From: G963665975 sp963665975
GTDB taxonomy: Bacteria; Bacteroidota; Rhodothermia; Rhodothermales; Bin80
Assembly: GCA_963665975.1 (NCBI GenBank)
Contig: OY762508.1
Coordinates: 3,348,001 to 3,412,000 of the forward strand
DNA: 64,000 nt
Reading direction: 5' to 3'
Part shown: one piece after another, positions 53,306 through 62,410 of the stretch
How the letters are laid out: every line of letters begins with the position of its first letter
Numbering within the stretch: position 1 is the stretch's first letter
Notes under the pieces: generated by a model
Seen by the model: the letters and a program-made list of their open reading frames with translations, nothing else
What the model was told of the DNA's origin: nothing
The model's database searches: none
Translations under genes and position numbers: made by a program

Positions 53306-55510
53306 ATGACTTCACCATTACGCGTTCTTGGTCTTTTCATCTTTGGCGCAAGCACCACTGCCGCTTTCGGCCAGTCCGAAGAAATGACGGCCATCTTCGT
53401 AACGGAGGCTCCAGACATTGACGGCAGCCTTGATGACGCGGTATGGAAGGCCATTGAACCAATAACCGACTTTATCCAGATCTGGCCTGAAGACGGCGCG
53501 TCTCCTACCGAACGGAGTGAGGTGCGCATCGCGTACGACCATGACAATCTGTATTTCGCATTCAAATTCTACGATTCCGAGCCTGCGCTCATCCGCGCCA
53601 AGAACCTGGAGCGAGGCGGACGCAATGACCGGGACGACCATGCCTACATAGCCCTGGACACCTACCAGGACAAGCGCAATGCCTACCTGTTCGAGATGAA
53701 TGCGCTGGGAACGCAGGACGACGCAACCATTACGGATGAAGGACTAACTCTCGACAGCTTCTCGTGGGATGCAGTCTTCCGCAGCGAAACGGTGATTGAC
53801 GATGACGGGTGGTCCCTGGAGGTATCCATACCCTTTCGGCAATTGCGGTTTCCCAAGGGCGATGATCTAAGCTTTGGCCTCATGCTGTCGCGGATGATCA
53901 ATCGCAAGAATGAGCGTGTCATGTGGCCACGTATCGGGTTGGAATTTGCGGGCAATTTTGGCAGTTTCGGCGCGCTGTCTGCGGTTTCGCAGTATGGCAC
54001 GCTGACGGGGCTCAAGAATATTCACCGCGGGAAGAATATTGAAATCAAGCCCTATATCATTACTGGCATTCAGGAAGATAATCCAGATCTGTCGACCAGC
54101 GAAACCGAATCAGACTTCACGCGCGACATAGGCGTAGACTTCAAGTATGGGATCACCTCCAATCTGACCGTAGATCTCACGCTAAATACGGATTTCGCGC
54201 AGGTGGAGGCGGACAACGTGCAACTCAATCTGACACGCTTCAACCTGTTTTTTCCGGAAAAGCGCGAATTCTTCCTGGAGCGCTCCGGACTCTTTGAGCA
54301 TGGTAATCCACGCTACACGCAGACTTTTTTTTCCCGTCGCATCGGGCTTACAGATCAGATCCTTGCCGGCGCGCGCATGACCGGGCAGATTGGCAGGTTT
54401 TCGTTGGGACTATTGAATATAGAGACTGGTGGGAAAATGAGTGACCTGCTGGGCAAAAGGTCAACCAACAACACGGTGGCGCGCATCCGGACCACGCTGT
54501 TTCCGCGGGCCACGGCAGGGGCCATCTTTACCGGGTACGACACCGCGGATCGAACGAACTATGCGTTTGGGGTGGATGCCCAATACCGGTTTCTCAGCGC
54601 TAGCGAGTTTAGCGCTTGGATCACACGCGTGCGGGATTCGCAACAGACTAACGACGCTATGGCTGGTCACGCGCGTTTGCGAATCCAGAATGATTTGTAC
54701 GGCGCAGAAGCTTCCTTCACGAGTGTGGGCACCGATTATAATCCGGCGCTGGGCTTCGTGCGGCGTCGTGACGCGCGCAGATATGCAGCCAGCGCCCAGT
54801 ACACGCCATTGGTGGAGTTCGCGGCGCTTCCATTTATCCGGCGCCTGACACTGCAAGGCGACTATGATTATATAGAAGGGCAGGACGGTAACAAACAGTC
54901 GGTGGATCTTGGAATCGCAGGTGGCCTGGTCTTCAATCGCCGTGACGGCGTTGAGCTTACGTTTCAGCGCCAGTTCGAGCGTCTGGAGCGCCCCTTTCCC
55001 ATTCGACCTGACGCTGTAATTGTCCCAGGGGATTACAACTACACCCAAGTTGGCATTGCCGGTCAAACGGATTCCAGCCGTCGCATTTACGGAGAAATGG
55101 GTGTGTCGGCGGGAGGGTTCTTCCATGGCAACCAGATAGACATCATGGGAGGACTGGGCTATCGCCATTCGCAGTATCTGCAGTTGGAGGGGTCCCTAAA
55201 CCATTCCATGATTGACCTGCCGATATCAGGCGGAGAATTCAGTGCCACCGTCTTGACGGCGTCCGTGCTTGGTGCAGTAAGCAGGAAGCTATTTGCCAAG
55301 GCTCTGATTCAGTACGACAACTTCACGCGAGATCTGCAAGCCAACATTCGCATAGATTGGATTCATACGCCAGGGAGCGATCTTTTCCTTGTTTTTAATA
55401 CGTCGTATCACTTCACGGGTGAGCGGGATAATCTTTTTGATCCTCACCGGAATGTATTGCTGAATAATCGTGTAGGCGTGGCAAAGCTAACCTATCTTGT
55501 GCTGTTGTAG
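53306..55510 (+). CDS. DUF5916 outer-membrane-type protein with CBM9-like domain
   Basis: 734 residues. Signal peptide (~1-22, ending AAFGQ). Residues ~30-210 resemble a carbohydrate-binding-module-9-like domain (APDIDGSLDDAVWKAI, SEVRIAYDHDNLYFAFKFYD, GWSLEVSIPFRQLRF). From ~220 to the end DUF5916 features appear (DFAQVEADNVQLNLTRFNLF, PEKREFFLERSGLFEHG) and regular beta-strands suggesting a barrel. Common in Bacteroidota envelopes; substrate not known. The stop is 46 bp before the AbgT gene. Confidence 0.92.
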   Translation: MTSPLRVLGLFIFGASTTAAFGQSEEMTAIFVTEAPDIDGSLDDAVWKAIEPITDFIQIWPEDGASPTERSEVRIAYDHDNLYFAFKFYDSEPALIRAKNLERGGRNDRDDHAYIALDTYQDKRNAYLFEMNALGTQDDATITDEGLTLDSFSWDAVFRSETVIDDDGWSLEVSIPFRQLRFPKGDDLSFGLMLSRMINRKNERVMWPRIGLEFAGNFGSFGALSAVSQYGTLTGLKNIHRGKNIEIKPYIITGIQEDNPDLSTSETESDFTRDIGVDFKYGITSNLTVDLTLNTDFAQVEADNVQLNLTRFNLFFPEKREFFLERSGLFEHGNPRYTQTFFSRRIGLTDQILAGARMTGQIGRFSLGLLNIETGGKMSDLLGKRSTNNTVARIRTTLFPRATAGAIFTGYDTADRTNYAFGVDAQYRFLSASEFSAWITRVRDSQQTNDAMAGHARLRIQNDLYGAEASFTSVGTDYNPALGFVRRRDARRYAASAQYTPLVEFAALPFIRRLTLQGDYDYIEGQDGNKQSVDLGIAGGLVFNRRDGVELTFQRQFERLERPFPIRPDAVIVPGDYNYTQVGIAGQTDSSRRIYGEMGVSAGGFFHGNQIDIMGGLGYRHSQYLQLEGSLNHSMIDLPISGGEFSATVLTASVLGAVSRKLFAKALIQYDNFTRDLQANIRIDWIHTPGSDLFLVFNTSYHFTGERDNLFDPHRNVLLNNRVGVAKLTYLVLL

Positions 55511-55556
55511 GGGTGTAGGGTCAATCCCCGTTCTCTGTACAATTGCATGTAGGGCC

Positions 55557-57116
55557 ATGGACATGGATAAGAATTCCGTGGAATCGAAGCCAGGTTTCGT
55601 TTCCCGATGCCTAAACGGTATCGAGGTCGTCGGCAACAAGCTGCCGGATCCGGCGATGCTGTTCCTGTTGTCGCTGGTTATTGTGTGGGTGCTGTCGGCG
55701 CTGTTGGCGCCGGTCTCCTTTGAGGTGCTGGATCCGCGAACGGATCAGCCATTGGCCATCAAGAATCTGCTCACCGGCAGTGCGCTAGCGGCATTCCTTG
55801 CGGACATGGTGGAAATCTTCACCAGTTTTGCCCCGCTGGGCGTGGTATTGGTGGCGATGTTGGGGGTTGGTGTTGCGGATGAGGCGGGGTATTTCAATAC
55901 GGGCATCAAGCTGCTGTTGGGCAAGACGGCCAAGGGGCTGCTCACACCCATGGTGGTTTTCGTTGGCCTTGTCAGTCACAGCGCCATAGATGCGGGCTAT
56001 GTGCTCGTCATCCCGCTGGGCGGGATCATCTTCTATGCGGTCGGACGGCACCCGCTGGCGGGCATTGCGGCCGCTTTTGCGGGAGTGTCAGGAGGGTTCA
56101 GCGCCAACCCGCTACCTTCGGCGCTCGACCCTCTCTTGCAGGGCTTTACGCAACCAGCGGCCCAGATCATTGCCGCGGACGTACTCGTAAACCCTTTGTG
56201 TAATTACTTTTTTACGGCAATATCGAGCGTATTAATCATAGCACTTGGCTGGTTCGTGACCGATAAGATTGTGGAGCCTCGCCTGGGCAGGCACACACCG
56301 GTGGACGATGATGCGGAAGAGGCCCCCGAAATGAGCACAATAGACGCTACGGAGCGTCGCGCCTTCTATTGGGCCACTGCGGTGATGTGCGCGGGGCTTG
56401 TCCTTCTGGTGCTGGTGCTGTTGCCGACAAATTCACCGTTTCGGGATGCCGAGGGATCGTTGAATTCATTCCAGGCTCCGATCATGCAGTCGATTGTCCC
56501 GCTGATCTTTTTGCTCTTTCTGATTCCCGGAGTTGTCTATGGGTATATAGCCGGCGTCTTTCGCAAGTCGAAGGATATGGTCGATGCCATGACCAAGGCA
56601 ATGGACGGAATGGCATATTACATTGTGATGGCATTCTTTTGTGCGCTGTTCGTGTACGCCTTCGGCGACTCAAATATCGGTGCGCTACTGGCTGTCAAGG
56701 GGGCGAGTGTGCTAAAGGCGCTGGCAATGCCGGGATCTGTTACGATTGTTGGCATCGTATTACTAACTGCGTTCGTCAACCTGTTTGTTGGCTCTGCTTC
56801 GGCCAAGTGGGCGCTTTTGGCTCCCATTTTTGTCCCTATGCTCATGCAGGTTGGGATTTCGCCGGAGCTCACGCAGGCTGCGTATCGTGTGGGCGATTCC
56901 TCGTCAAACATCATTACGCCCCTGATGCCGTATTTCCCGCTTGTGGTCGTGTATTGCCAGCGCTATGTCAAGAAGACCGGCATCGGTACGCTGACGTCGA
57001 TCATGATCCCGTATAGCGTCACATTCATCGTGTCGTGGGCGTTATTCCTGATTCTGTACTGGGTGCTGGGGATCCCGCTGGGACTCGGTGCATCGTACAG
57101 TTACCCGCCTATGTAG
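55557..57116 (+). CDS. AbgT-family transporter
   Basis: 519 residues from ATG 55557 (MDMDKNSVESKPGF). About 12-13 transmembrane segments. The family takes up p-aminobenzoyl-glutamate or exports sulfonamides, depending on the member. Recognised by NKLPDPAMLFLLSLVIVW, AGYVLVIPLGGIIFYAVGRH, NPLPSALDPLLQGFTQ and the C-terminal RVGDSSSNIITPLMPYFPLV. A longer frame from 55497 overlaps the DUF5916 gene and is not supported. It may be co-transcribed with that gene. Confidence 0.94.
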   Translation: MDMDKNSVESKPGFVSRCLNGIEVVGNKLPDPAMLFLLSLVIVWVLSALLAPVSFEVLDPRTDQPLAIKNLLTGSALAAFLADMVEIFTSFAPLGVVLVAMLGVGVADEAGYFNTGIKLLLGKTAKGLLTPMVVFVGLVSHSAIDAGYVLVIPLGGIIFYAVGRHPLAGIAAAFAGVSGGFSANPLPSALDPLLQGFTQPAAQIIAADVLVNPLCNYFFTAISSVLIIALGWFVTDKIVEPRLGRHTPVDDDAEEAPEMSTIDATERRAFYWATAVMCAGLVLLVLVLLPTNSPFRDAEGSLNSFQAPIMQSIVPLIFLLFLIPGVVYGYIAGVFRKSKDMVDAMTKAMDGMAYYIVMAFFCALFVYAFGDSNIGALLAVKGASVLKALAMPGSVTIVGIVLLTAFVNLFVGSASAKWALLAPIFVPMLMQVGISPELTQAAYRVGDSSSNIITPLMPYFPLVVVYCQRYVKKTGIGTLTSIMIPYSVTFIVSWALFLILYWVLGIPLGLGASYSYPPM

Positions 57117-57140
57117 AACGCTGCGATCGTTTTCCAAATA

Positions 57141-57190
57141 GCAGTGCTCGTGAGGGCGCCGAGTTTAGCTGGGGCAGTAACAAGGCCTCT
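57141..57190. repeat. Diverged ~50-bp direct repeat, copy 1 (IS-end-like)
   Basis: GCAGTGCTCGTGAGGGCGCC and the 30 bases after it match 62331-62380 at about 37 of 50 positions, with many transitions; the best blocks are GCAGTGCTC, GGGCAG and AACAAGGCC. This copy lies beside the 3' end of the IS1634-type remnant, so it may be that element's tip. Confidence 0.6.
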
Positions 57191-57209
57191 TCGGTTGTCA
57201 TTGCTCAGC

Positions 57210-58000
57210 TTTAATATTGAGCGGCCCTAAAAGCGCACAGGGGTCGATTCGGGCCTCTTACGGCACTAAGCGTGACATCGGTTTCAGCCTGTCCTAATGG
57301 TAATGATCTGAGTGCCTGGCGACACTGAATCCAAATCCAACGCGCGGTAATGCTCCCGCTGACAGGGATTCGATTCGCTAGAAATGCGACTGTGCACCTC
57401 TCGTCCGTCTTGCTGCTTTTGACGGAACGTGGCCTGTGTCCGGGATGAAAGCCTGTTGCGAATGGTCGTCTAGCTCCATGTAATGCCCTGGTACCGTAAA
57501 CGCGCCCGGAACAACTGCACCACCTGATAGGCAAGCACGGTGTTGAACCAATGCCTCGCCGTCCGGCGATCCTTCTGAGGCCAGATCGGTCGCAACCCAA
57601 CTCGGCTTTCAGAGATCGGAACACTGATTCCAGATCTGACAACAGGATGAACCTGCATCACAAACGCTTCACTGTGGCGTCCATGATATTGGTGCGCAGA
57701 CCATACACCCCCGGATAGGTCAAAATGGTGTTGGTCTTGAGCTCAAGGGTCCACTGCATCTGGACGGTTTTGCGCTCCTTCACCCGGCCGGCCAATCCGC
57801 TTCCAGACGAGATCTAGGCGCTTTTTCGTAGCGGCTTCGACAGATCCGCAATTAGCTTGTGCAACTGCGTCTCAAAGCGGCTTCTACGCCGACCTACGAT
57901 AGCCGCGTCTTTCTTCACAAGCTGCGGCCCTGGCCAATTTCTAGCTCACGATTCCTTACTGGCTATCGGAGAATAGCTCTGCCCGGACGCCACGGGTAGG
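57210..58000 (-). pseudogene. IS1634-type (IS4 superfamily) transposase remnant
   Basis: Pieces of one transposase read on the minus strand in several frames: RFETQLHKLIADLSKPLRK, LDLVWKRIGR, TVQMQWTLELKTNTILTYPG then VYGLRTN, SDLESVFRSLKAELG, LRPIWPQKDRRTARHWFNTV then LAYQVVQL. This order matches the C-terminal half of IS1634-type transposases. Stops and frameshifts are frequent, so the gene is dead. No N-terminal half was recognised. Confidence 0.75.
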
Positions 58001-58069
58001 ACATGCGGGGCATTCAAACCGCGCGTGACTGTCTGCAAACAGGCTCCACTCGATCTTCCACCAAGAGCT

Positions 58070-58095
58070 GGCGGGGCTTAGCCCGCCTGTTTTTG
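58070..58095 (+). terminator. Terminator-like hairpin in the decayed region
   Basis: GGCGGGGC (58070-58077), TTA loop, GCCCGCC (58081-58087), then TGTTTTT. The stem has one bulge. No intact + strand gene ends nearby; it may be a leftover, or act on read-through from AbgT about 950 bp upstream. Confidence 0.5.
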
Positions 58096-58250
58096 GACTT
58101 AGGGAGGGTACTGGGGAAAGACATCGAAAACGTGCCGACCGACTGGATGGCCAACGAGTCGCGTCTCATGTTCTCGTCCGCAAACGTACATGAAAGCTCC
58201 TGGCGAGCCTCCTGTCCCACAGGGTACGCGACAGGAGGGCGCCGCAAGCG

Positions 58251-59807
58251 CTACTGTTTTAGCAGCGTCACGATCTGCGTCTGTAAATGAGAATCCCCAG
58301 AGGCTCTAATGAGGAAGCTGCCGCTTTGCAGGTGGTGTGCCGTAAAGCGCAGCGTGTGTTGTGGACCCGCCTCCAAGATGCCGTGGTGTAGCAGTGCGAC
58401 CTCGCGCCCGAGCATATCGTACACGCGGACATCTACGGTCTGGGACACCGGAACGCGCAGCGTAATGGTGGTGACTGGATTGAACGGGTTGGGGTAAGCT
58501 GACGACAACACAAAGGCATCGGGAACTTCGGCATCCTGTTCACTGGCCGTGACAGTTCGCAGCCCTTCCGCGCGGATCACAAAAAGCCCCTCCGGATAGC
58601 TGTTGACGAGGATATGCCCGCTTGGAAGATACGGATACGCGGTCCAGGCACCGTCGAAATCAGTGGCATCGTCGACAGGATGTGTATCAAAGTAGGCTAT
58701 TTCCACCGGGTTACTGATATCTCCGATATCCAGGATGCGCATGCCCTGCGCGTAATTGGCCAAATAGACGTACTCGTCGAGGACGTACAGGTTGTGGTCA
58801 ACCGCGTTGGTTGCCCCGATATACTCCCCGAACAGAACTGGGTCATCCAGCTGGGCGATATCCCAGATCAGCGTTGTGGTGCCGACGGTTGCACCAGATA
58901 ACTCATCCAGTTCGTCATTCTGAATGTAGTACTTGTGGTCGGGGGTAACCCATCCCTGGTGCACATAGGCGGCGCCTGGATAGGTCGCGTACGCAACCGA
59001 GCTCGGCTGGCTTTTGTCGGTTACGTCAGCGATACTGATGCCATTTTCTCCCGCTGCCATGCAAATCTCCTTTCCTCTGTAATCCTCGTCAGGACCGTCG
59101 TACAGGAAGCACTGCGCATCATGGATATAACCCGCGAAACCACGGTTGCCGGTCTGTTGGTCGATGTAGCATCCAGCATACGTTGGAGCAGCAGGGTCGC
59201 GAATGTCCACGATGTGGATACCCCAAGGGCACATGTTGTTGTCACCGGGCGCACCCGTTACATACGCAAAGCCCGTGGCTTCATTGATGGCAACATTGTG
59301 AGCTTGGCCAAAGCCGTCATAGTGGTACGTCTCGTGGAACTCGCGCGCCATGGTCATGGGCTCCAGTAGCTCCAGCAGGTTGAATACCTGCAGCCCGTTG
59401 GCATTGATGACGTCCACGGTTACGAACATATGGTCTTTGTAGACCTTGATGTCGCGCCACCAACTGGCGGACCCATCGTGCCCATGTGTCGCCATCCATC
59501 CCAGAAAGACTGGATTCTCCGGGTCTGTGACCTCTATGAAGGCAACGGCATTGCCCGTCCCGGCGAGAGCGAATTCGCGACCCGAGTCCTGGTGCGCCCA
59601 GCCCCAGACGTCATTAAGCTCGTCGGCGTTGGTGTACTCCTCCCGTGCAAGTTTAGACATCAGTGTGACGCTCTTGCAGGGGTAGCCGGCAGCCAATCCG
59701 TCAACGCACTCTACAGCGGAGTCGGTGATGGAATGGGATGCAAGCGGCTGCGATATGGCTGGTGAAGCCGCAAGAAGGCAGATCAGGAATGGAAGGGAGC
59801 GTCGCAT
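58251..59807 (-). CDS. Secreted LVIVD-repeat (choice-of-anchor B) protein with T9SS-type tail
   Basis: 518 residues. Signal peptide (~1-20, ending PAISQ). The body has LVIVD-like repeats of the choice-of-anchor B type (AFIEVTDPENPVFLGWMATH, IHIVDIRDPAAPTYAGCYID, MRILDIGDISNPVEIAYFDT). The last ~85 residues (VLSSAYPNPFNPVTTITLRV, VRVYDMLGREVALLHHGIL) form a type IX secretion C-terminal sorting domain. So it is probably exported through T9SS and released or surface-bound. Ligand unknown. Divergent from the sulfatase gene, with ~620 bp between them. Confidence 0.92.
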   Translation of the reverse strand: MRRSLPFLICLLAASPAISQPLASHSITDSAVECVDGLAAGYPCKSVTLMSKLAREEYTNADELNDVWGWAHQDSGREFALAGTGNAVAFIEVTDPENPVFLGWMATHGHDGSASWWRDIKVYKDHMFVTVDVINANGLQVFNLLELLEPMTMAREFHETYHYDGFGQAHNVAINEATGFAYVTGAPGDNNMCPWGIHIVDIRDPAAPTYAGCYIDQQTGNRGFAGYIHDAQCFLYDGPDEDYRGKEICMAAGENGISIADVTDKSQPSSVAYATYPGAAYVHQGWVTPDHKYYIQNDELDELSGATVGTTTLIWDIAQLDDPVLFGEYIGATNAVDHNLYVLDEYVYLANYAQGMRILDIGDISNPVEIAYFDTHPVDDATDFDGAWTAYPYLPSGHILVNSYPEGLFVIRAEGLRTVTASEQDAEVPDAFVLSSAYPNPFNPVTTITLRVPVSQTVDVRVYDMLGREVALLHHGILEAGPQHTLRFTAHHLQSGSFLIRASGDSHLQTQIVTLLKQ

Positions 59808-59850
59808 GGTGTGGTGGGCACCGCGAGCAATTGGAAATTAACCCAAAATA

Positions 59851-59865
59851 TACAAGGAAAAATCA
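59851..59865 (-). promoter_or_regulatory. Possible promoter element for the LVIVD protein
   Basis: On the minus strand TTGTATATTTTGGG lies about 45 bp before the start codon and resembles the Bacteroidota -7 box TAnnTTTG with one mismatch. No convincing -33 partner was identified. Confidence 0.2.
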
Positions 59866-59929
59866 TTTCTGAAAGCCTAGCATTAATAATACTGTATATT
59901 CATTTGGCCTTCTGTCAGTTTGCGCTCAC

Positions 59930-60190
59930 TCGGTTGGTAGGCTCGCGGACAAGCCCCGAACGGGTGGTCTTGGGAGCCTGCGTTTGCTTAGAGCCCCGAT
60001 ACTCCTCCATGGCTACGTAGCGTTGCCCGCTGATTCATTTCTCGTGATACTCCACCAGTTCTCAATAGACGCTCCGCCCAGACCTCGTTCGAAAAGATCC
60101 GGATTAGCCGCTCCCGACGACGAATCTCCTTGTTCAAGCACTCCACCACGGTTGTTGTGCTCAGACGCAGGCGATAGCAGTCAGGCAGCA
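59930..60190 (-). pseudogene. IS256-type transposase C-terminal remnant (different subtype)
   Basis: Minus-strand reading gives LVLPDCYRLRLSTTTVVECL, NKEIRRRERLIRIFSN, then after a one-base shift LVEYHEK, a stop where Trp is expected, and ISGQRYVAMEEY. This matches the typical Mutator end (LRTTN..ERLN.EIRRR.RVIRIFPN, then EW..G.RY). It differs clearly from the type A and B copies at 1-17 kb. Dead gene. Confidence 0.75.
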
Positions 60191-60431
60191 CCAACTTACT
60201 CAGCCACTAATCCCATTGATCAGAGCTTCCCTGACTCGAATGCACTGCTCGAGCTCTACGATCTCTCGGTCGACGAGTACGAAAACCACAACATGGCCGA
60301 TTAGCACCCGAAGATTGTCGTGGAACTCGGCTCCGTGATGAAGGCGTCTCACAATGTACGCCGGTATACCGATTCCATTGGGAGAAATAGGCTGGCAGAG
60401 CACGCACCATTCACGCACTGAAAAGGAACGT
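60191..60431. other. Upstream region of the sulfatase gene
   Basis: About 240 bp without a supported gene. It ends with AAAAGGAACGT, a fair Shine-Dalgarno sequence, just before the ATG at 60432. Confidence 0.4.
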
Positions 60432-61835
60432 ATGAACCTGACTCGGAATCGGATTGCTGCTGTTTTGCCCCTGTGTCTGTTGCTTGTCGGCAGTGCTCAC
60501 GAGGGTTCCATAACGGATAACCACGGCGATCCGGCAAAGCCCAACATCGTTTTGTTCTACATCGACGATCTTGGGTGGAAAGATGTTGGGTTCAATGGTA
60601 GTCTCTATTACGAAACGCCCAACATTGATCGGCTGGCAGACGAAGGGATTGTGTTTACCGATGCCTATGCCAATGCGCCGAACTGTGCGCCAAGCCGGGC
60701 CTCATTAATGACGGGGCAGTATACTCCGCGGCACAAAATCTATACAGTAGGTAGTTCGGCGCGAGGACGGGAAGAAAACCGCCGGATGATTCCAGTCCCG
60801 AATACGAAAACCCTGGCGCTCCACTACGTGACGCTTGCCGAGGCGCTGAGCAATGCGGGGTACACTACCGGGCACTTTGGCAAGTGGCACCTCGGCGACA
60901 CCGGGTTTTCTCCCGAGGATCAGGGCTTCGACGTGAACATAGGCGGTTACCATAGTGGATCGCCGCGTGGTGGACACTTCTCGCCGTACAATAATCCCAA
61001 GCTCACTGACGGTCCGGACGGTGAATACCTTACAGATCGCCTGACAGATGAGGCCATCAGGTTTCTTGATCAGAACAAAGAGAAGCCGTTCTTCTTGTAT
61101 TTGGCGCACTACGCCGTACACACTCCGATCCAGGCCAAGGTGGACCTTAAGGCGAAGTACGATCACAAATCGCCAGATGGCGGACAGGACAACCCCACCT
61201 ATGCTGCCATGATCGAGAGCACCGATCAGAGCGTGGGGCGCGTCCTGGATCGACTCGAGTCATTGGAAATGGCCCGCAATACGGTCGTGATCTTTTATTC
61301 CGACAACGGTGGCGCTGTCCAGGCTACCTCAAACGAGCCACTAAGGGGATACAAGGGGATGCTCTACGAGGGCGGTATCCGTGTGCCGTTGGCCATAAAA
61401 TGGCCGGGAGAGATCATTCCAGGCCGCGTGAATGACACCCCGGTTATAGGCATCGACCTGTATCCGACGCTGCTGGCGATAGCGGGCGCCGAGGCGCCCG
61501 CACACGTAATGGACGGAGTGAGCCTGATGCCGCTCCTTGCCGGAACGGGTGGGCTTACAGCACGAAATTTATACTGGCATTTTCCTGCATATCTGGAGGC
61601 GCCAAGGGGATTTCCCGGCCCGTGGCGCACTACTCCGGCGGGAGGAATACGGCGTGGAGAGTACAAACTGATCGAGTTTCTTGAGGATGGCATCCAGGAA
61701 CTCTACGACCTGCGAAGCGACCCTGGAGAGGCAACCAATCTGGCCGACGAGATGCCGGATTTGGCGAAGGAATTGCACGGGATTCTGAGGAATTGGCGCG
61801 AAGAAGTCGGCGCCGATATGCCGACACCAAAATAA
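60432..61835 (+). CDS. Sulfatase (arylsulfatase-type, formylglycine-dependent)
   Basis: 467 residues from ATG 60432, preceded by AAAGGAA. Signal peptide (~1-22). Hydrolyses sulfate esters; in this group the targets are often sulfated glycans, a guess here. Active-site Cys85 lies in CAPSR (converted to formylglycine). Metal-site Asp45/46 (FYIDDLGW), GKWHLGD, YSDNGG and the C-terminal DLRSDPGEATNLADEMPD are all present. Cys-type, so a maturase (anSME or FGE) is needed; none is in the window. The frame is open further upstream (60354), but only from 60432 is there a signal peptide. Flanked by decayed ISs. Confidence 0.94.
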   Translation: MNLTRNRIAAVLPLCLLLVGSAHEGSITDNHGDPAKPNIVLFYIDDLGWKDVGFNGSLYYETPNIDRLADEGIVFTDAYANAPNCAPSRASLMTGQYTPRHKIYTVGSSARGREENRRMIPVPNTKTLALHYVTLAEALSNAGYTTGHFGKWHLGDTGFSPEDQGFDVNIGGYHSGSPRGGHFSPYNNPKLTDGPDGEYLTDRLTDEAIRFLDQNKEKPFFLYLAHYAVHTPIQAKVDLKAKYDHKSPDGGQDNPTYAAMIESTDQSVGRVLDRLESLEMARNTVVIFYSDNGGAVQATSNEPLRGYKGMLYEGGIRVPLAIKWPGEIIPGRVNDTPVIGIDLYPTLLAIAGAEAPAHVMDGVSLMPLLAGTGGLTARNLYWHFPAYLEAPRGFPGPWRTTPAGGIRRGEYKLIEFLEDGIQELYDLRSDPGEATNLADEMPDLAKELHGILRNWREEVGADMPTPK

Positions 61836-62410
61836 AGTCTGCGGATAATTTGGGACGCAACAGCACACGTGCCAACTTCATCAACGGTTTGCCACTGCAA
61901 CACTGGTTTGGATCAGGCATGTTGTCCATGCTGTCAAATGCCACCCCAACACTGTTTCTTCGCGACCTTCATCGGCCCTCGCCATTTGTGCGTTAGAAGA
62001 GCTTGTTTCGGTTCACTTCGTCCAGATCCCTCATTGTCTCTCTCACCGGTACAGAGAAGACAACAAGAACCAAATCATTCACCATCAACCCCAAGAACTA
62101 AACGTCCGTGAAAACGGGGTAGCTTCATACAGACCAGACCGGCGGAGATAAGACAACAATCGTTAGGTCCGCAGATCTTGAGGGCGGTTACGTCGGCGCC
62201 AGGCTCGGTTACTTCAAAACCGGCTGATTGGAAAGTCTACAGAGCCAGTTCGATTACAAGTCTCCCGGACAGTCTGACCAGCCTGAGTCCCACATAGTCG
62301 CATCGAAAGACACGTTTGAGAATTTAGTCTAGCAGTGCTCACGCGGGTGCTAAATTGAGCCAGGGCAGCAACAAGGCCACCCTGGTTTCCGTAGGAGAAC
62401 AGACCACACA
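61836..62410. other. Gene-free stretch with an IS-end-like repeat
   Basis: 575 bp with only short unsupported frames in all six directions. The one feature seen is the ~50-bp repeat at 62331-62380. Likely debris of former insertions. Confidence 0.5.
62331..62380. repeat. Diverged ~50-bp direct repeat, copy 2
   Basis: Counterpart of 57141-57190 in the same orientation, ~37 of 50 identical (GCAGTGCTC, GGGCAG, AACAAGGCC). It ends 30 bp before the gene at 62411, so the two copies bracket the 57.1-62.4 kb segment. Confidence 0.6.

Noticed and set aside
59930..60000. Possible tRNA-like CGGTTGGTAGGCTCGCGGAC segment
   Set aside because: No acceptor stem or anticodon arm can be formed around it; it falls in transposase debris.
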